A DNA stretch of 64,000 bases from Vanessa cardui (GCF_905220365.1 NC_061130.1:4285501-4349500), one strand, 5' to 3'. Counted from the stretch's first letter, positions 12,466 to 24,040 are shown. The notes: generated by a model from the letters alone, not told the origin. Program-made: numbers and translations.

Positions 12466-12712
12466 CTAGCGACCCGCCCCGGCGTCGCACGGATGCAAGA
12501 CTGATATTGACAGAATTTGTTTATTTCAGACATTACATTAGAAACTTCTAAAATTATCAGTGTTTCTTTGCCATATTTTACATGGGTTATATATCCGAAA
12601 ACCGACCTCACTCTATCTATTAAAAAACATCTGCATCTGCATTTTAATGATCTAAGCATACATAGGGACAGACACTTTTTTATACTATGTAATGATACAT
12701 AGATACATACCT
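12466..12712 (+). repeat. Repeat D copy
   Basis: GCGACCCGCCCCGGCGTCGCAC, ACATTAGAAACTTCTAAAATT, a CATCTGCATCTGCA variant of the usual ACCGCATCAAAATCC block, and AGCATACATAGGGACAGACA. This is a noncoding retroposon-like family. Confidence 0.7.
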
Positions 12713-12819
12713 ATATACCTTACGTTTACAAACATAAGTATACGAGCCTTTTTCTTAAGAAAACAGAAGCATTCTAAAGATAAATAATAAAGATAAAATG
12801 CGTTCGTAAATATTCACTT

Positions 12820-12912
12820 AATGGCCGGCAACGCACCCACAAGCCCCTCGGTGTTGCAGATGTCCATGGGCGATGTCAGATACTTTCCTTATCAGGTGAG
12901 TTTCCTGCGTAT
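12820..12912 (-). repeat. Repeat G fragment
   Basis: ATGGCCGGCAACGCACCCAC, GGTGTTGCAGATGTCCATGG and CAGGTGAG are the reverse complement of the block at 25330-25425, which is the 3' end of a LINE. Confidence 0.6.
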
Positions 12913-13620
12913 TGCCACTTATACCATAAAAGATACATTTTCGTTTGTGACTGTAAATTAACTTATTATTTTTCTTATCATTCATTATCATTGATAAATT
13001 AATATTAAGTATATATAAGTCAGTCCATTTGTTAGTAACAGTAGCAACTTAAATACTATCTTAGTTTACCAATACTAAGAATATACAGTGAAAAATTAAA
13101 TAAATAAACATAAACACAAAATTAAAACAAAAGAATATCTATTTCAATAGCCTTGACTCACCACTACGCCAATAAAATGCTCTAGCATTGGCTCGGCAAG
13201 CTTGGCACTGAACATTTTCAGAATTTTGTTAAAATACTTGAAGATATAATACGAAATTACAATTAAAAATAACTGTCAATAGGGCTTTTGTAGAGGAATA
13301 GTTATTCATATATTTATTGGTTAAATCTATGAGGAGGGTAGCGCTCATGTGCCGTCTTCGCAAATGTCATGACGCCCTTGTGTCGTCAAATCTACACGCA
13401 CATACATATGTATACACAGTGTATCGCGCAAATATTATACAGACAATACGCTTCATTGATGTGTGTGTTAAAATTAAAATATACACATCGTAATTTAATA
13501 ATAATAATTTGAATTTTCGTACACATTTATTTACTAACTATATTTAAACGATTTTTTTATTGCAGGTCATATCATATCTGTCGATAAGAGTAAAATATAA
13601 ATGTTTTTTTAATGTTCAGT
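12913..13620. other. No gene recognised
   Basis: AT-rich. A small block at 13320-13400 (GGAGGGTAGCGCTCATGTGC) is less AT-rich but has no ORF or known motif. Confidence 0.4.
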
Positions 13621-13938
13621 AAAGTAAAGTAAAGTAAGTAAAGTAACAGCCTGTACATTTCCCACTGCTGAGATAAGGCATCCTCTTCCATTAAGGAGAG
13701 TGTTTGGAACATATTCCACCACGCTGTTCTAATGCGGGTTGGTGGAATGCACACGTGGCAGAATTTAGATGAAATTAGACACATGCAGCTTTCCCCACGA
13801 TGTTTTACTTCACAGCCGAGCACGAAATGAATTATAAACACAAATTAAGCACATACCTATAGTGGTGCTGGTCTGGGTTTGAACCCGCAATCATCGGTTA
13901 AGATGCACGCATTCTAACCACTGGGCTACCTCGACTCT
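13621..13938 (-). repeat. SINE1 copy with AAAGT-repeat tail
   Basis: AAAGT tandem units (13621-13644) precede CAGCCTGTACATTTCCCACT. The head at the right reads CTAACCACTGGGCTACCTCG. The same AAAGT tail is seen at 41288, 44614 and 47930, marking a SINE1 subfamily. Confidence 0.85.
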
Positions 13939-14176
13939 CTTAAATTAGTAAGTAAGTTTATATTTACTAAAATAGTAATATCATATAATGTAGTAATACA
14001 TACTTGAGCTATTTTATGTAATTCAAACCGTTTAATAAAAAGTCGACATGCACTCAATTAATATTGAATTTTCAGTCGTCAATTGTGCCATTGACGATAT
14101 TAATTATTTAAGCACATCGGCATTTTAAATGTTTTATAATATTATATTATTATGAGCTTTAAACCTGTAAAAATAT

Positions 14177-14368
14177 GAGCCGAGGTGGCCCAGTGGTTAG
14201 AACCCGTGCATGATTGCGGGCTCAAACCCAGGCAAGCACCACTGAATATTCATGTGATTATGTTCTGCATGTGTCGAATATCATAGAAATTCTACCAACC
14301 CGCATTGGAACAGCGTAATGAAATGTGTTCCAATACCTTCTCCTCAAAAGGTGAATTGTGAGCTGTAG
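14177..14368 (+). repeat. SINE1 copy, truncated at the 3' end
   Basis: The head GAGCCGAGGTGGCCCAGTGG and B box are present. Both the CTTAACC stretch between the A and B boxes and the tail are missing. Confidence 0.8.
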
Positions 14369-14377
14369 ATACAAAGA

Positions 14378-14660
14378 TTTTTTTATATAGAATAGGTTAG
14401 TGGACGAGCATATGAGCCACCTGATGGTAAGTGGTCACCATCAAACATAGACAATGACACTGTAAGAAATATTAACTATTCCTTACATCACCAATGTGCT
14501 ATCAACCTTGGAAAAAAGATGTTATGTCCCTTGTTACACTGGCTCACTCATCCTTAAACCGGAACACTACAATACTGAGTACTGTTGTTTGGCGGTAGAA
14601 TAACTGATAAGTGGGTGGTACCTACCCAGACGGGCTTGCACAAAGCCCTACCACCAAGTA
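14378..14660 (+). repeat. Repeat B copy
   Basis: Starts TATAGAATAGGTTAGTGGACG and ends GCCCTACCACCAAGTA. Part of the TGTGCCTGTAG segment is deleted. Confidence 0.8.
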
Positions 14661-15124
14661 TAATAATATCGACAGGATAAGACGATAAAGGAGCTTGAAA
14701 GTATCTTTATGCTGGAGTTTTATTTTTTAAACTTACGATTCGTTTCAAGTTAAGAGTTTGGTCTGCTAACAACTAAAACTAAGGTATCAAGTTATCTGAG
14801 ATTTAGCCGCACTTAATCTTGGTTTCAAGCGGAATATATTCAAAAAAAAACTCTCGAAGTTTCAAACACCAAAGGTTTATTTCGTCTCCATTCACTTTAC
14901 TGCAATAATTTGTTTTATAATTAATATTAAAATGCTTTTTTGTTGTTACGAGTGTACGATAAAAAATTATTTTATTTTATGTTTCTTGTGGTACCTTTTC
15001 TTTCCCTTCCTATCTATTATCTGTTCATGTCACATCTATCTCTTATACCCCCTTACACAATCTTTCCATAGTTTTCTTAGGTGGTTCATTTGCCCTCCCT
15101 ACCTCTCCACTCATGCTCATCACA

Positions 15125-15270
15125 CTTTTGGTCAAATGTCCCACTTCTGGACTAAGGCCTCGTCCTTCTTCATCGTGAAGTACGAGATAAATTATAATCT
15201 CAAAATTAGCACGTGACAATTCAGCGGTGCTTTGCTTTTTAGATATACGTGTTCTAATAATGGGTCATCC
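15125..15270 (-). repeat. Decayed SINE1
   Basis: It retains GGACTAAGGCCTCGTCC, AGTACGAGATAAATTATAA, ATTAGCACGTGA and TTCAGCGGTGCTT in SINE1 order. The centre is deleted. Confidence 0.6.
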
Positions 15271-15599
15271 CGATTTTTAAGATTTTACGTTTAAAAAAAA
15301 TTAACATCAAATTCCGCTCTTTTATCATAAAAAATAAAACAAGAGTAGAACGCATAACTATTTTCTTATAATTATTTAAAAATATTGTGATTATTGCCTA
15401 TTTCAACCACTTAGTGGGCAATATTTCAAGTGTACACAAGTGTAAACGCAAACACGGATGCACTCACTATGCCTCACCTTTCCTGTAGTCTCTGGAGAGG
15501 GTAATTTGATAGATTGGCCCAACCCGAAACCCGAACCTAAGACCTTGGACTCATCAGCCTTATAGGCCATTAAATAAACGATATATATATGTATATACA

Positions 15600-15860
15600 C
15601 TAGCGACCCGCCCGGCTTCGCACGGGAGCAATACTGATACTACGTATACTACAGAATTTGTTTATTTACGACATCACATAAGAAACTTCTAAATTAGTCA
15701 GCGTTTCTTTAATATATTGACCAAATATTATATAGAAAAACCTTCCCCTCGAGTCACTCTATCTATTGAAAAAACCGCATCAAAATCTGTTATGTAATTT
15801 TAAAGATCTAAGCATGCATAGGGACAGAAAGCGGTTACCGACTTTTATAATATGATATGA
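15600..15860 (+). repeat. Repeat D copy
   Basis: TAGCGACCCGCCCGGCTTCGC, TACGACATCACATAAGAAAC, AACCGCATCAAAATCTGTT and AAGCATGCATAGGGACAGA. Confidence 0.7.
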
Positions 15861-16204
15861 TTATACTAAAGATTACAATCAGAATAAAATCATATTTATC
15901 ATATTCTTTATCGTTTATTATTAATTTCGATGTTTTTTGTAAAACTGATAACGATTTTTTGAATAAGTTTCATTGACATTGAAACATAAATAGAATTATT
16001 CTCTTCAAAACATAATATTATTTAGAAGCTTGTATCCACTTCAAAGCAAGTTCTGTGTTAAATCTAGCAACTAAATTTTAAGCCAGTTTCAACATGCCTG
16101 AATTGGGCTGAAATTGTTTGAATACTTTTGGTTCTAGCGACCACCACTCCGATTGAACTGAAGTTATTCAAACAGTATAGAATATAAAAAAAGGAGATTC
16201 TGTT

Positions 16205-16440
16205 CTTTTATAATATAGTTGGACCAACCGACCACCTGATGGTAAGTAGTCATCAGCGAAAAGTCAGAAATATATATGATTTCTTTTGCTCCTCAGTCAT
16301 ATCATCAACTACGCGTCAATGACCTTTTGAAGTTAAGATGTTACATCCCTAGTGCGTATAGTAAAACTGTCTTACTGTTGCTGCTATGCAGTAGAATATA
16401 TGAAGAATGAGTGGTACCTAACCATACAGATACTGCAACG
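16205..16440 (+). repeat. Diverged repeat B
   Basis: It retains CACCTGATGGTAAGTAGTCA, AAGTTAAGATGTTACATCCC and GTGGTACCTAACCATACAG, with many substitutions and gaps. This is an older copy. Confidence 0.6.
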
Positions 16441-16444
16441 TAGA

Positions 16445-17500
16445 TAATTAAATAATGTTAAATGCAATAAAAATAATATTGTTTTATTACTTATAGTAGA
16501 TTGATCAAAGCGTTTTCTATATGTATTTTTTTTGAATATAATTTATAATTTCAACATAAAATAACTTTATAAAAAAAAAAAAATATTTCTTTTTTACACT
16601 GAATTTTAACACAAAAAATTTCCCTTAAACATTACAGATTAAAATTAATAAAGACTGCTCTATAAATCCGCGTCGAACAGTGACGACAACGAAAGCCAGT
16701 CAATACAGATAATTATTTTCAATGCTTATTGTGATTTTGCAACGCGATGGACGCCATTTTCTCTAATCTACCACTCAGTACTCCCAGTTCCTCCCCAGAG
16801 TATTGTTATAATTCAGAGAAAAATATTTTCATCGAAATAATATCCCAGTACCAGTTTGTATTTTCTTTATGCTAATCAATAGAAAAGATTAACCCAAATA
16901 ACAATTATTACATATATTTTTAGCGAAACATTATAGTTTATAAAAAAAAAAATCAATTTTTTTGTGGCGAAGTTTTGTCAGATTCCACCTTCTAATCTTC
17001 TATAAACCATTTATTTTGCTATACATACACATACATTACAACGATTATACACAAGAAAATAATTAAATTCAAGGAATACAGTGTAGATAGCAAGAGATTC
17101 ATCTCAGTATAGTACGCTGTGCTCATGCACAACACTGATTTTCAGATGGCCTCTGACTATTGAGTGAAGTCTAGTCTTTTATCGTAACGCATAATTAATA
17201 ATCGTATGCATACATTTTGCTATTCTTTCAGATAAACGGATTGCAAAAATGACAAATTAATACAAAGTCTCTCAATTCACGATTTCTACCCACTGTACGG
17301 TGACTTCAGCTTTTATTTCTTAATACAATATATATAGTTGTCAACGAAGATATTAAAATCAAAACGACAATGGAAGATTATATATAATTTTGAAGTAAAG
17401 TTTAGGTTCAGAGCACAATGTCCTTTAGATCTGACTTGTGCAGATTTCGTAGCAATTAATCTTTGTGATTACTATGTCATCTAGAGCGAGATTTAATATA
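16445..17500. other. No gene recognised
   Basis: AT-rich. 16620-16810 is less AT-rich (GACGACAACGAAAGCCAGTC, TTGCAACGCGATGGACGCC) but has no usable ORF. Confidence 0.4.
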
Positions 17501-17529
17501 AAAACAAACAAGGCTCATGTTAGCTTAAA

Positions 17530-17605
17530 TATGCTAGGACGGGCATGAACCCGCAATCATTCGGTAAACTTCACGTTCTCATCCCAGATTACCTGGTTTC
17601 TTTGT
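17530..17605 (-). repeat. Decayed tRNA-like SINE head
   Basis: GGGCATGAACCCGCAATCATTCGG followed by CACGTTCTCATCCCAGATTACC is the complement of a degraded SINE1 head. Confidence 0.45.
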
Positions 17606-17904
17606 TGTTTAATACATGCTAAACTAACAACCATATACCATAAAAGTAAAAAAAATATATATCAATCTCATTAGTAGTTGGAAAATTTTATACGATTATT
17701 AATTAAGAGTATCCAGATAGGCTACATCTAGTTTAAAATTAAATAATGTTGAATGAATGATATGTTACTTGAAGTTATTATTTTTTCTATTAATGTGATA
17801 ATTTTGTCCATCACTTTAAAACCAGTACCGTCAAACAAAATTAGTTTAATACACCTTAAGACATTTTCTAAGTGATTTTTTTTTGGTGAAAATAAATAAT
17901 AGAT

Positions 17905-18071
17905 TCTAATATTATAAATGAGAAAGTCGGAATGCCTGTTACGCTTTCACGACTAAAACAAGACCGAAATCGGATTTTAGATTTGGAATTTCGTGTGGAG
18001 TAAGCTTGAACCCTAAGAAGGACATGACTTCTTTTATTTTTTATCTAATTTACCTTTGGGCTAATGAAGTT
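17905..18071 (+). repeat. Repeat E copy, 5' part
   Basis: TCTAATATTATAAATGAGAAAG, GCTTTCACGACTAAAACAAG and CTAAGAAGGACATGACTTC. It is interrupted by the SINE1 that follows. Confidence 0.6.
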
Positions 18072-18373
18072 TTTTTGAGTCGAGATGGCCCAGTGGTTAG
18101 AACGCGTGCATTTTAACCGATGATTGCGGGTCCAAACCCAGGCAAGCACCGCTGATTCATGTGCTTAATTTGTCTTTATAATTCATCTAGTGCTCAGCGG
18201 TGAAGGAAAACATCGTGAGGAAACCTGCATGTGACAAATTTAATAGAAATTCTGCCACATGTATATGCCACATTGGAACAGCGTGGTGGAATATGTTCGA
18301 AACCTTCTCCTCAAAGGGAGAAGAGGCCTTTAGCCCAGCAGTGGGAATTTACAGGCTGTTGTTGTTGTTGTTG
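18072..18373 (+). repeat. SINE1 copy with perfect 10-bp target-site duplication
   Basis: Full-length from GAGTCGAGATGGCCCAGTGG to CAGGCTG(TTG)n. It is flanked by TAATGAAGTT at 18062-18071 and 18374-18383. The perfect duplication and intact B box suggest a young insertion. Confidence 0.92.
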
Positions 18374-18489
18374 TAATGAAGTTCTTCAAGTCGTATGTCG
18401 ATTTCTGAAAATGGCCGCGGTTTGAGCTAGTGATCTACATTTTATTGAAACCTACACACTAATCGCAAGCACCACGCTGAGACGAACTT

Positions 18490-18656
18490 TTATATAAAAA
18501 CCGATTTTCATCAAACATGTCTAAGAACGCTCGTGTAAAACACCTACAATACAAAAAAAACTAAATTGAAATCGGTTCATTCGTTCGGGAGCTATGATGC
18601 CACAGACAGACAGACACGTCAAACTTATAACACCTCTCTTTTTGCGTCGGGGGTTA
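18490..18656 (+). repeat. LINE 3'-end-like repeat
   Basis: AAACCGATTTTCATCAAACATG, GGTTCATTCGTTCGGGAGCT, GATGCCACAGACAGACAGACA and TTTGCGTCGGGGGTTAATAA form a 3' block I associate with lepidopteran RTE-like retroposons. Confidence 0.55.
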
Positions 18657-18664
18657 ATAAAATA

Positions 18665-19042
18665 AACAGGTTTACTCAAAATGACATTCTTTTGGTCCAT
18701 TGGCCAGCGCAGTCCCCAGATTTGAATCCAATGGAACATCTCTGGAACATTTGGAGCGCTAGATTAAAGAGCACAGCGTAACATCGAAAACGGCATTAAA
18801 AAATGCATTAGTACAAGAATGACATGCCATTACATTGAGGATTGAACTAAGCTTGTACGCAGCATGCCAGCTAGAGTTAGTGCAGTAGTTAAATCCAAAG
18901 GTGAATCGACAAGATTTGAAGTTTTTTTTATTATTTTTTGCGGTAATTTAATAGTAATAAATCAATTAAAAAAGAATAAGTTGTTTTTTTTATTATTTTA
19001 AGTAAATTATAGGGTGCCTAATACTTTTGGCGAAGGCTGTAT
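18665..19042 (+). pseudogene. Tc1-like transposase relic with its 3' terminus
   Basis: 18691-18760 encodes VHWPAQSPDLNPMEHLWNIW, the C-terminal catalytic block of Tc1-type DDE transposases with its last acidic residue. A stop follows soon after; a frameshifted block further on gives MPARVSAVVKSKGESTRF, the usual C-terminus. The element ends near 19042 in CCTAATACTTTTGGCGAAGG, like a Tc1 terminal repeat. The N-terminal two-thirds and the 5' TIR are absent. It is dead and 5'-truncated. Confidence 0.85.
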
Positions 19043-19497
19043 AATAAATAAAAAAAATCATGCATTGAATTGTTTGAGTTTGAAATGCTTATATTGACGT
19101 TCTACACAACATTTAATTCAATTTCATAAGGCAGTAAGTATCAAACAAACCAAAGGTACGTATCCTTACTACTGTAAAGTTACCTTTCGTTTGAAAACGT
19201 TTCCTTCCCAGTTCAATTATTATCGGAATTAGTACAAGTGGGTGACGGTCGTGCTAACGAGATACGTTTGTGTGCGTGAGACGACTACAAGCAAACAAAT
19301 ACAAATTAGATTATATTTGTTAAGTTATTTAATTAAAAATAAATTAAATTAACGTGGAGGGGCGTACTTTCGTGAGTGAAAAGGACAGATGTTTCTAATC
19401 GCAAAGATTGAGACTTCTCCCAATACAATTGTGAAGAAACAATCTTTCAGCTACTATTGAATAGCGAATAAATTTAATTATCCAGTACTTTTCTTTA
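19043..19497. other. No gene recognised
   Basis: 19200-19310 is less AT-rich (GGGTGACGGTCGTGCTAACG) but shows no ORF, TIR or shared repeat. Confidence 0.4.
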
Positions 19498-19743
19498 TAA
19501 ATAATAATAATAATAAATACAGTACAACATCACATACATTACTCTGATCCCAATGTAAGTAGCTAAAGCACTTGTGTTATGGAAAATCAGAAGCAACGAC
19601 GGTACCAGAAACATCCAGACCCAAGACAACATAAAAAACTAATGAATTTTCTACATCGACTCAGCCGGGAATCGAACCCGGGACCTCAGAATAGCGTACC
19701 CATGAAAACCGGTGTACACACTACTCGACCACAAAGGTCTTCA
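19498..19743 (-). repeat. SINE2 copy
   Basis: TTTA/AAT tail at the left (19498-19518); B box as GAATCGAACCCGGGAC; head ends CTACTCGACCACAAAGGTC. Confidence 0.85.
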
Positions 19744-19761
19744 AGGTTCTTAATATGAGCG

Positions 19762-19902
19762 TTGTCCCGGGTTCCATTCCCGGCCGAATCAAAATAGATC
19801 ATCATTTCTTTTCTTTCTCTGTTTGTGGTACCGTCATTACTTCTGGTTTTCATTGGAATCAGAGTAATGTATGTGATGTTTTCTCATATTTATTTTATTT
19901 AT
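19762..19902 (+). repeat. SINE2 partial copy, opposite to its neighbour
   Basis: Starts at the B box (CCCGGGTTCCATTCCCGGCC) and runs to TGATGTTTTCTCATATTTATT with an internal deletion. It lies head-to-head with the minus-strand copy 20 bp away. Confidence 0.75.
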
Positions 19903-20021
19903 TTACATTCAACTATCATGTGAGCAAAGACATTCCGTATATACAATCAGACGGATAATCAATGTTGTTACATTTACACACAAATAATTTTCATTGTAAA
20001 ATTAAATACATATAAAACAAA

Positions 20022-20318
20022 ACAAAACAAACAACAGCCTGTAAATTCCCACTGCTGGGCTAAAGGTCTCCTCTCCCTTTGAGGAGAAGGTTTTGGAACA
20101 TGTTCCACCACGCTGTTCCAATGCGGGTTGGTGGAATGCACATGTGGCAAAATTTCTATGAAATTTGTCACATGCAGGTTTCCTCACGATGTTTTTCTTC
20201 ACCGCTGAGTTATAAAGACAAATTAAGTACATGAATCAGCGGTGCTTGCCTGGGTTTGAACCCGAAATCATCGGTTAAGATGCACGCGTTTAAACCACTG
20301 GGCCATCTCGACTCATAA
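20022..20318 (-). repeat. SINE1 copy
   Basis: Tail (ACAAA)n-CAACAGCCTGTAAATTCCC; head CCACTGGGCCATCTCGACTC. ATAAAACA lies at both ends, but nearby AT-rich repeats make the TSD uncertain. Confidence 0.85.
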
Positions 20319-20319
20319 A

Positions 20320-20937
20320 ACATTAAATACATTAAATACATATATACGAATAAAATTTTATAATGTCTACTATATACACAAACCCGTGGAATGACAAGAA
20401 TGCCAGCGACATCCCGATGAATCGAAATTCTGGGAGATTTCAATTACAAGTGAGGATCAAAATTGTCCCGCTTAATTGATATTCTATGATCCGGTTTCCG
20501 TGATTAATATCTAATAACAAACATACAATATTCATCTGAGCGTTATGTAACGCTGATAATGTAGCGTCAGCAAAACATATAATTTTGGTAGATCTTTATT
20601 AAACTTTATTATTTAAAAAGACTACAGGGAAATTATACATAAGTTCAAATTATAATTATCTAAGCAACAACTGACAGATCTTAAATTCTTATTAAGAGTT
20701 ATGTTTAATCATTAATAAAAAAATGATGAATAAATTAAATTAAATTAATAAATAAAATTGTCAGTTTTGTCTATGATTGCAAAATAAGTTTTTTTTATTT
20801 TAAGTTATATGGATAATGGATAGTCACCGAAATCAAAACACTTTTATTTATTTTTTGTCTCTTTCTGTTCTTTCAAGAGTCGATCAGAAAGTCGAACTTT
20901 TTAAAACAATGATAACATTTAAAATTGGTAATTTTTT
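20320..20937. other. No gene recognised
   Basis: AT-rich; only chance ORFs, on the minus strand. Confidence 0.4.
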
Positions 20938-21295
20938 TATGACATAGGTGGCGAACCAACAGGAGGCTCACCTGATGGAAAGTGAATACCACAATAACAT
21001 TAAATATTGATCATAACGATACCAAACACCCCCCCCCCCCTATATATTCCTCCTTCTATATATTCTCTTTTGTTCCCTCTATATATATCACACTGTCAAA
21101 TAAGCTACAAGGTAAGTGGACACCCCATAGATATTAGCGCTGTAAAGATAAACAATCTTTCCTTATATTGTCAATGCGCTACTATAATTCAGAATTGAGA
21201 CGTTATGTTACACTGGCTCAATCCAGTTAAAACCGGAACACACCAATACTGAGTAGCGCTGTTCGCTGGTAAATTATATGTTACAGAGGTGGTAC
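20938..21295 (+). repeat. Chimaera of repeat G and diverged repeat B
   Basis: Begins AGGTGGCGAACCAACAGGAGGCTCACCTGATGG as repeat G. After a C10 run (21030-21039) and a TATATATTC-rich stretch it continues as repeat B (GGTAAGTGGACACCCCATAG, CTGGCTCAATCCAGTTAAAACC). Confidence 0.55.
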
Positions 21296-21504
21296 TAAAA
21301 ATAATAGGATTGTTATTTTAAATACCAAGTAAAAGCTTTTAAACATGCTATTTTATCTGCCTTTAATAGATTGATAAATGATGCAATAAACTTTACTATA
21401 TATCATATCGAGCTGAACAAGAATTCTCTGCAAAGTTTTGCAATATCTGCCAATAGTTTTGTCAGTGATTGTCAAACATAGCGCCTTGATGGTTTTATGT
21501 TATC

Positions 21505-21735
21505 TTATCTATACATATAATATCATTGGAGTGTCTGTTTGTAATATTAAAATAGCCCTTTTTTACCCAATGCATATGTATGTATTCATAGTCATTTTTT
21601 ACAATTTTTGTCTCTGACTGTCTGTTTGTTCCGGCTAATCTCTGGAACAGCTGCACCGATTTTGACGGGACTTTCACTGGCAGACATATATATAATAAGG
21701 AGTAACTTAGGCTAGTTTTATTTTAAAATTTTACA
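21505..21735 (+). repeat. Repeat H copy
   Basis: CATTGGAGTGTCTGTTTGTAA, TGTTCCGGCTAATCTCTGGAA, CACCGATTTTGACGGGACTT and AGTAACTTAGGCTAG. The same order is found at 24395 (+) and 49760 (-). Retroposon 3'-end-like. Confidence 0.6.
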
Positions 21736-21954
21736 TGACACAGTAATGTCCAAATACTGTCCAGTAACGCGCGAAGACCTCGCGCATTTCACCACTCCAC
21801 CGTCACTTCTGATGATTTAACATCACAAAAACTTCACACACAGAACAGGAAATCGTTGGAGTTACTATTAAAATAAAGTTAGTAACGTAGAGTGATATCC
21901 TTTTAATATCCCAAAGTTGAGCAAATACATCCTCACTTTTGAACTAGTCGTTTG

Positions 21955-22200
21955 AAGTATCACGTTGTTTTAATGCGGGTTGGTGAATACATCTACGTGA
22001 TCCGACACTTGCGCCTGTTAAAATCTAGAATAACCCTTATTTCAAAAATGTAAAAATGATACGGAAAATAGTACAATGCTCATTCCACACCTAAAAACCT
22101 TGAGACGGATTATAAACACAAACTATATTCAGTAACGCGTGACCGGTTTAAATCCGTTATATTCGATTAAAATTCATATGTTCCGACTAAGCTATATTGG
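21955..22200 (-). repeat. Decayed SINE1
   Basis: ATCACGTTGTTTTAATGCGGG, TTGGTGAATACATCTACGTG and GATTATAAACACAAACTATATT, ending in a degraded head. Confidence 0.5.
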
Positions 22201-22257
22201 CTTTGAAATTAATGTGAAAAATTTTTTATGACGTTATAGAAATCAACAAACATTTAA

Positions 22258-22561
22258 GCAGCAACAGCCTGTAAATTTCCCATTACTAGGCTAAAGCCTC
22301 ATCTCCCTTTTGAGTAAAAGTTTTGGAACATATTCCACCACGCTCTGTTCCAATGCGGTTGGAATACACATGTGGTAGAATTTCCATGAGATTAGACACA
22401 TGCAGGTTTCCTTACGACATTTTCATTTACCGCCGAGCACGAGATTATAGAATTATAAACACAAATTAAACATATGAATATTCAGTGGCGCTTGCTTGGG
22501 TTTGAACCTGCAATCATCGGTTAAGATGCACGCGTTCTAACCACTGGGCCATCTCGGCTCT
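22258..22561 (-). repeat. SINE1 copy
   Basis: Full length, with small indels (GGTTGGAATACACATGTGG). B box as TTTGAACCTGCAATCATCGG; head CCACTGGGCCATCTCGGCTC. Confidence 0.85.
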
Positions 22562-22914
22562 ACCATTTAAACACCCATTGAAAATGTTGCTTTTTTTGCA
22601 TTGCTTACATTTAGTTACCAATATTTAGTAAAAATCATAATAACAAGTACTGAAATTATTATGATAAATTTAAACAAGCAGCAACCACTAAACTTTTATT
22701 TTATGACGCTGTTCGAGTTAGCGAGACGGCTAAGTTTTGGGCGCTCAGAAATTTCTTTTTCAACTTGAAAGATTGAGGTTTGCTTTTGTTGAAATATTAT
22801 ATGAGACATGACATGAATTGGAAAAGTTAACAGTGAAGAATCTTTTTACAAGGGAAGGGTTGTCGGCACGATACAAAATGCTTATTAAAAACGTTTAAAG
22901 AAAAAATATTTACT
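22562..22914. other. No gene recognised
   Basis: AT-rich and noncoding. Confidence 0.4.
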
Positions 22915-23168
22915 TAGTGGTAGGGCTTTGTGCGAGCCCGTCTCGGTAGCTACCCACTCTGTACTGTACTGTATTGTTGTATTCTGATTGGAAGGATGAG
23001 TGAGCCAGTGAACTATAGAATACTAAGATACAAGGGACATAACAGTTAACTTACTCCTAATATTGGCGGCACAATAGCGAAGTAAGAAATAGTTGATATT
23101 TCCAATGGCACCAATGTCTATGGCGACCACTTAATATCAGTTGGCTTATTCGGCAGGCTGCCTACCAA
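22915..23168 (-). repeat. Repeat B copy, reverse strand
   Basis: ACTTAGTGGTAGGGCTTTGT to CATTGGAAATATCAACTATTTC-type complement, ending CAGTTGGCTTATTCGGCAGG; diverged. Confidence 0.65.
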
Positions 23169-23519
23169 TTACAGTAAACAGAAAGTAATGAAATGCACTG
23201 CATATTCTGCTATGAGATTTACACATATTGGTTCAGTAGTTTTATCAGTTTAGTAATATAAGGAAAACGTCTTCTCATTTATTTCTAAAGATAACTTAAA
23301 ATTTAATATCTCATTTAAAATTAAAATTTCCGTTTCAGAATTTTATGGATAAGGATCACCATATAACCTAACGAATCTGTCAAATCATTTTATGAACCGG
23401 TGAAGCATGGGTTGAATGAACTTTTGACACATGTGTACATGCATAATAAACTCCACCTCAGCCTTAGCCTATGCCTAGAAATAAAACATTCGCATACCCT
23501 TAGTTCCTGAGGTATACCG

Positions 23520-23811
23520 GTCGAAATAGATATACGTGTACGCGATACAAGATCGTTGGCAACAAATTGAAGTTAAAGATAAAAAAGGTCGGTCCGTCAT
23601 TTTGCTAAACGAGTGGAAGCGCGGGTTGCGGTCCGGTCCCCGCGGTGCGAATCCTCCGAAATGTCTTAAAAAACTGATACCCCTGTCAATTCCACTTGCG
23701 ATAATTTTAACAAGAAACCTTTTTACTGAAATACCGAAGATCCCTCTACATATGAATTCATCTTATATATGCACGTATATAAAACGATTTGTTACTCTAT
23801 CTTATGTATAA
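23520..23811 (+). other. Less AT-rich patch with an unassigned 91-codon ORF
   Basis: The ORF at 23536-23811 opens with a Lys- and Arg-rich segment (IEVKDKKGRSVILLNEWKRG). There is a G/C-rich patch at 23605-23660 (GGAAGCGCGGGTTGCGGTCC). No domain, splice site or repeat match is recognised. It may be an unclassified element fragment. Confidence 0.2.
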
Positions 23812-23903
23812 AAATAGCTTTCAGTATAACTCTTTGAGGAATTCTATTTTACTGAATATAATGTCATCTATTTTAATGTTGTCTTAGATTTTCGCGATTA
23901 TTA

Positions 23904-24040
23904 CACATTGAAATAAAACTCACAGTTAGACTACAGTCTACCCGTGACCACGAACGCTGTAAAGTCCTCGAAACGTCGGGATGATAAAAATAATTAATAT
24001 ACGCGATTTAAATCCGTAAAAACTAGTTTTATTTCAATGT
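23904..24040. mobile_element. 137-bp inverted-repeat fragment, possibly Penelope-like
   Basis: ACATTGAAATAAAACT at 23905-23920 is exactly the complement of AGTTTTATTTCAATGT at 24025-24040. The inside holds CTCGAAACGTCGGGATGA and GCGATTTAAATCCG, a block I associate with Penelope-like element termini of arthropods. No ORF. Confidence 0.5.
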
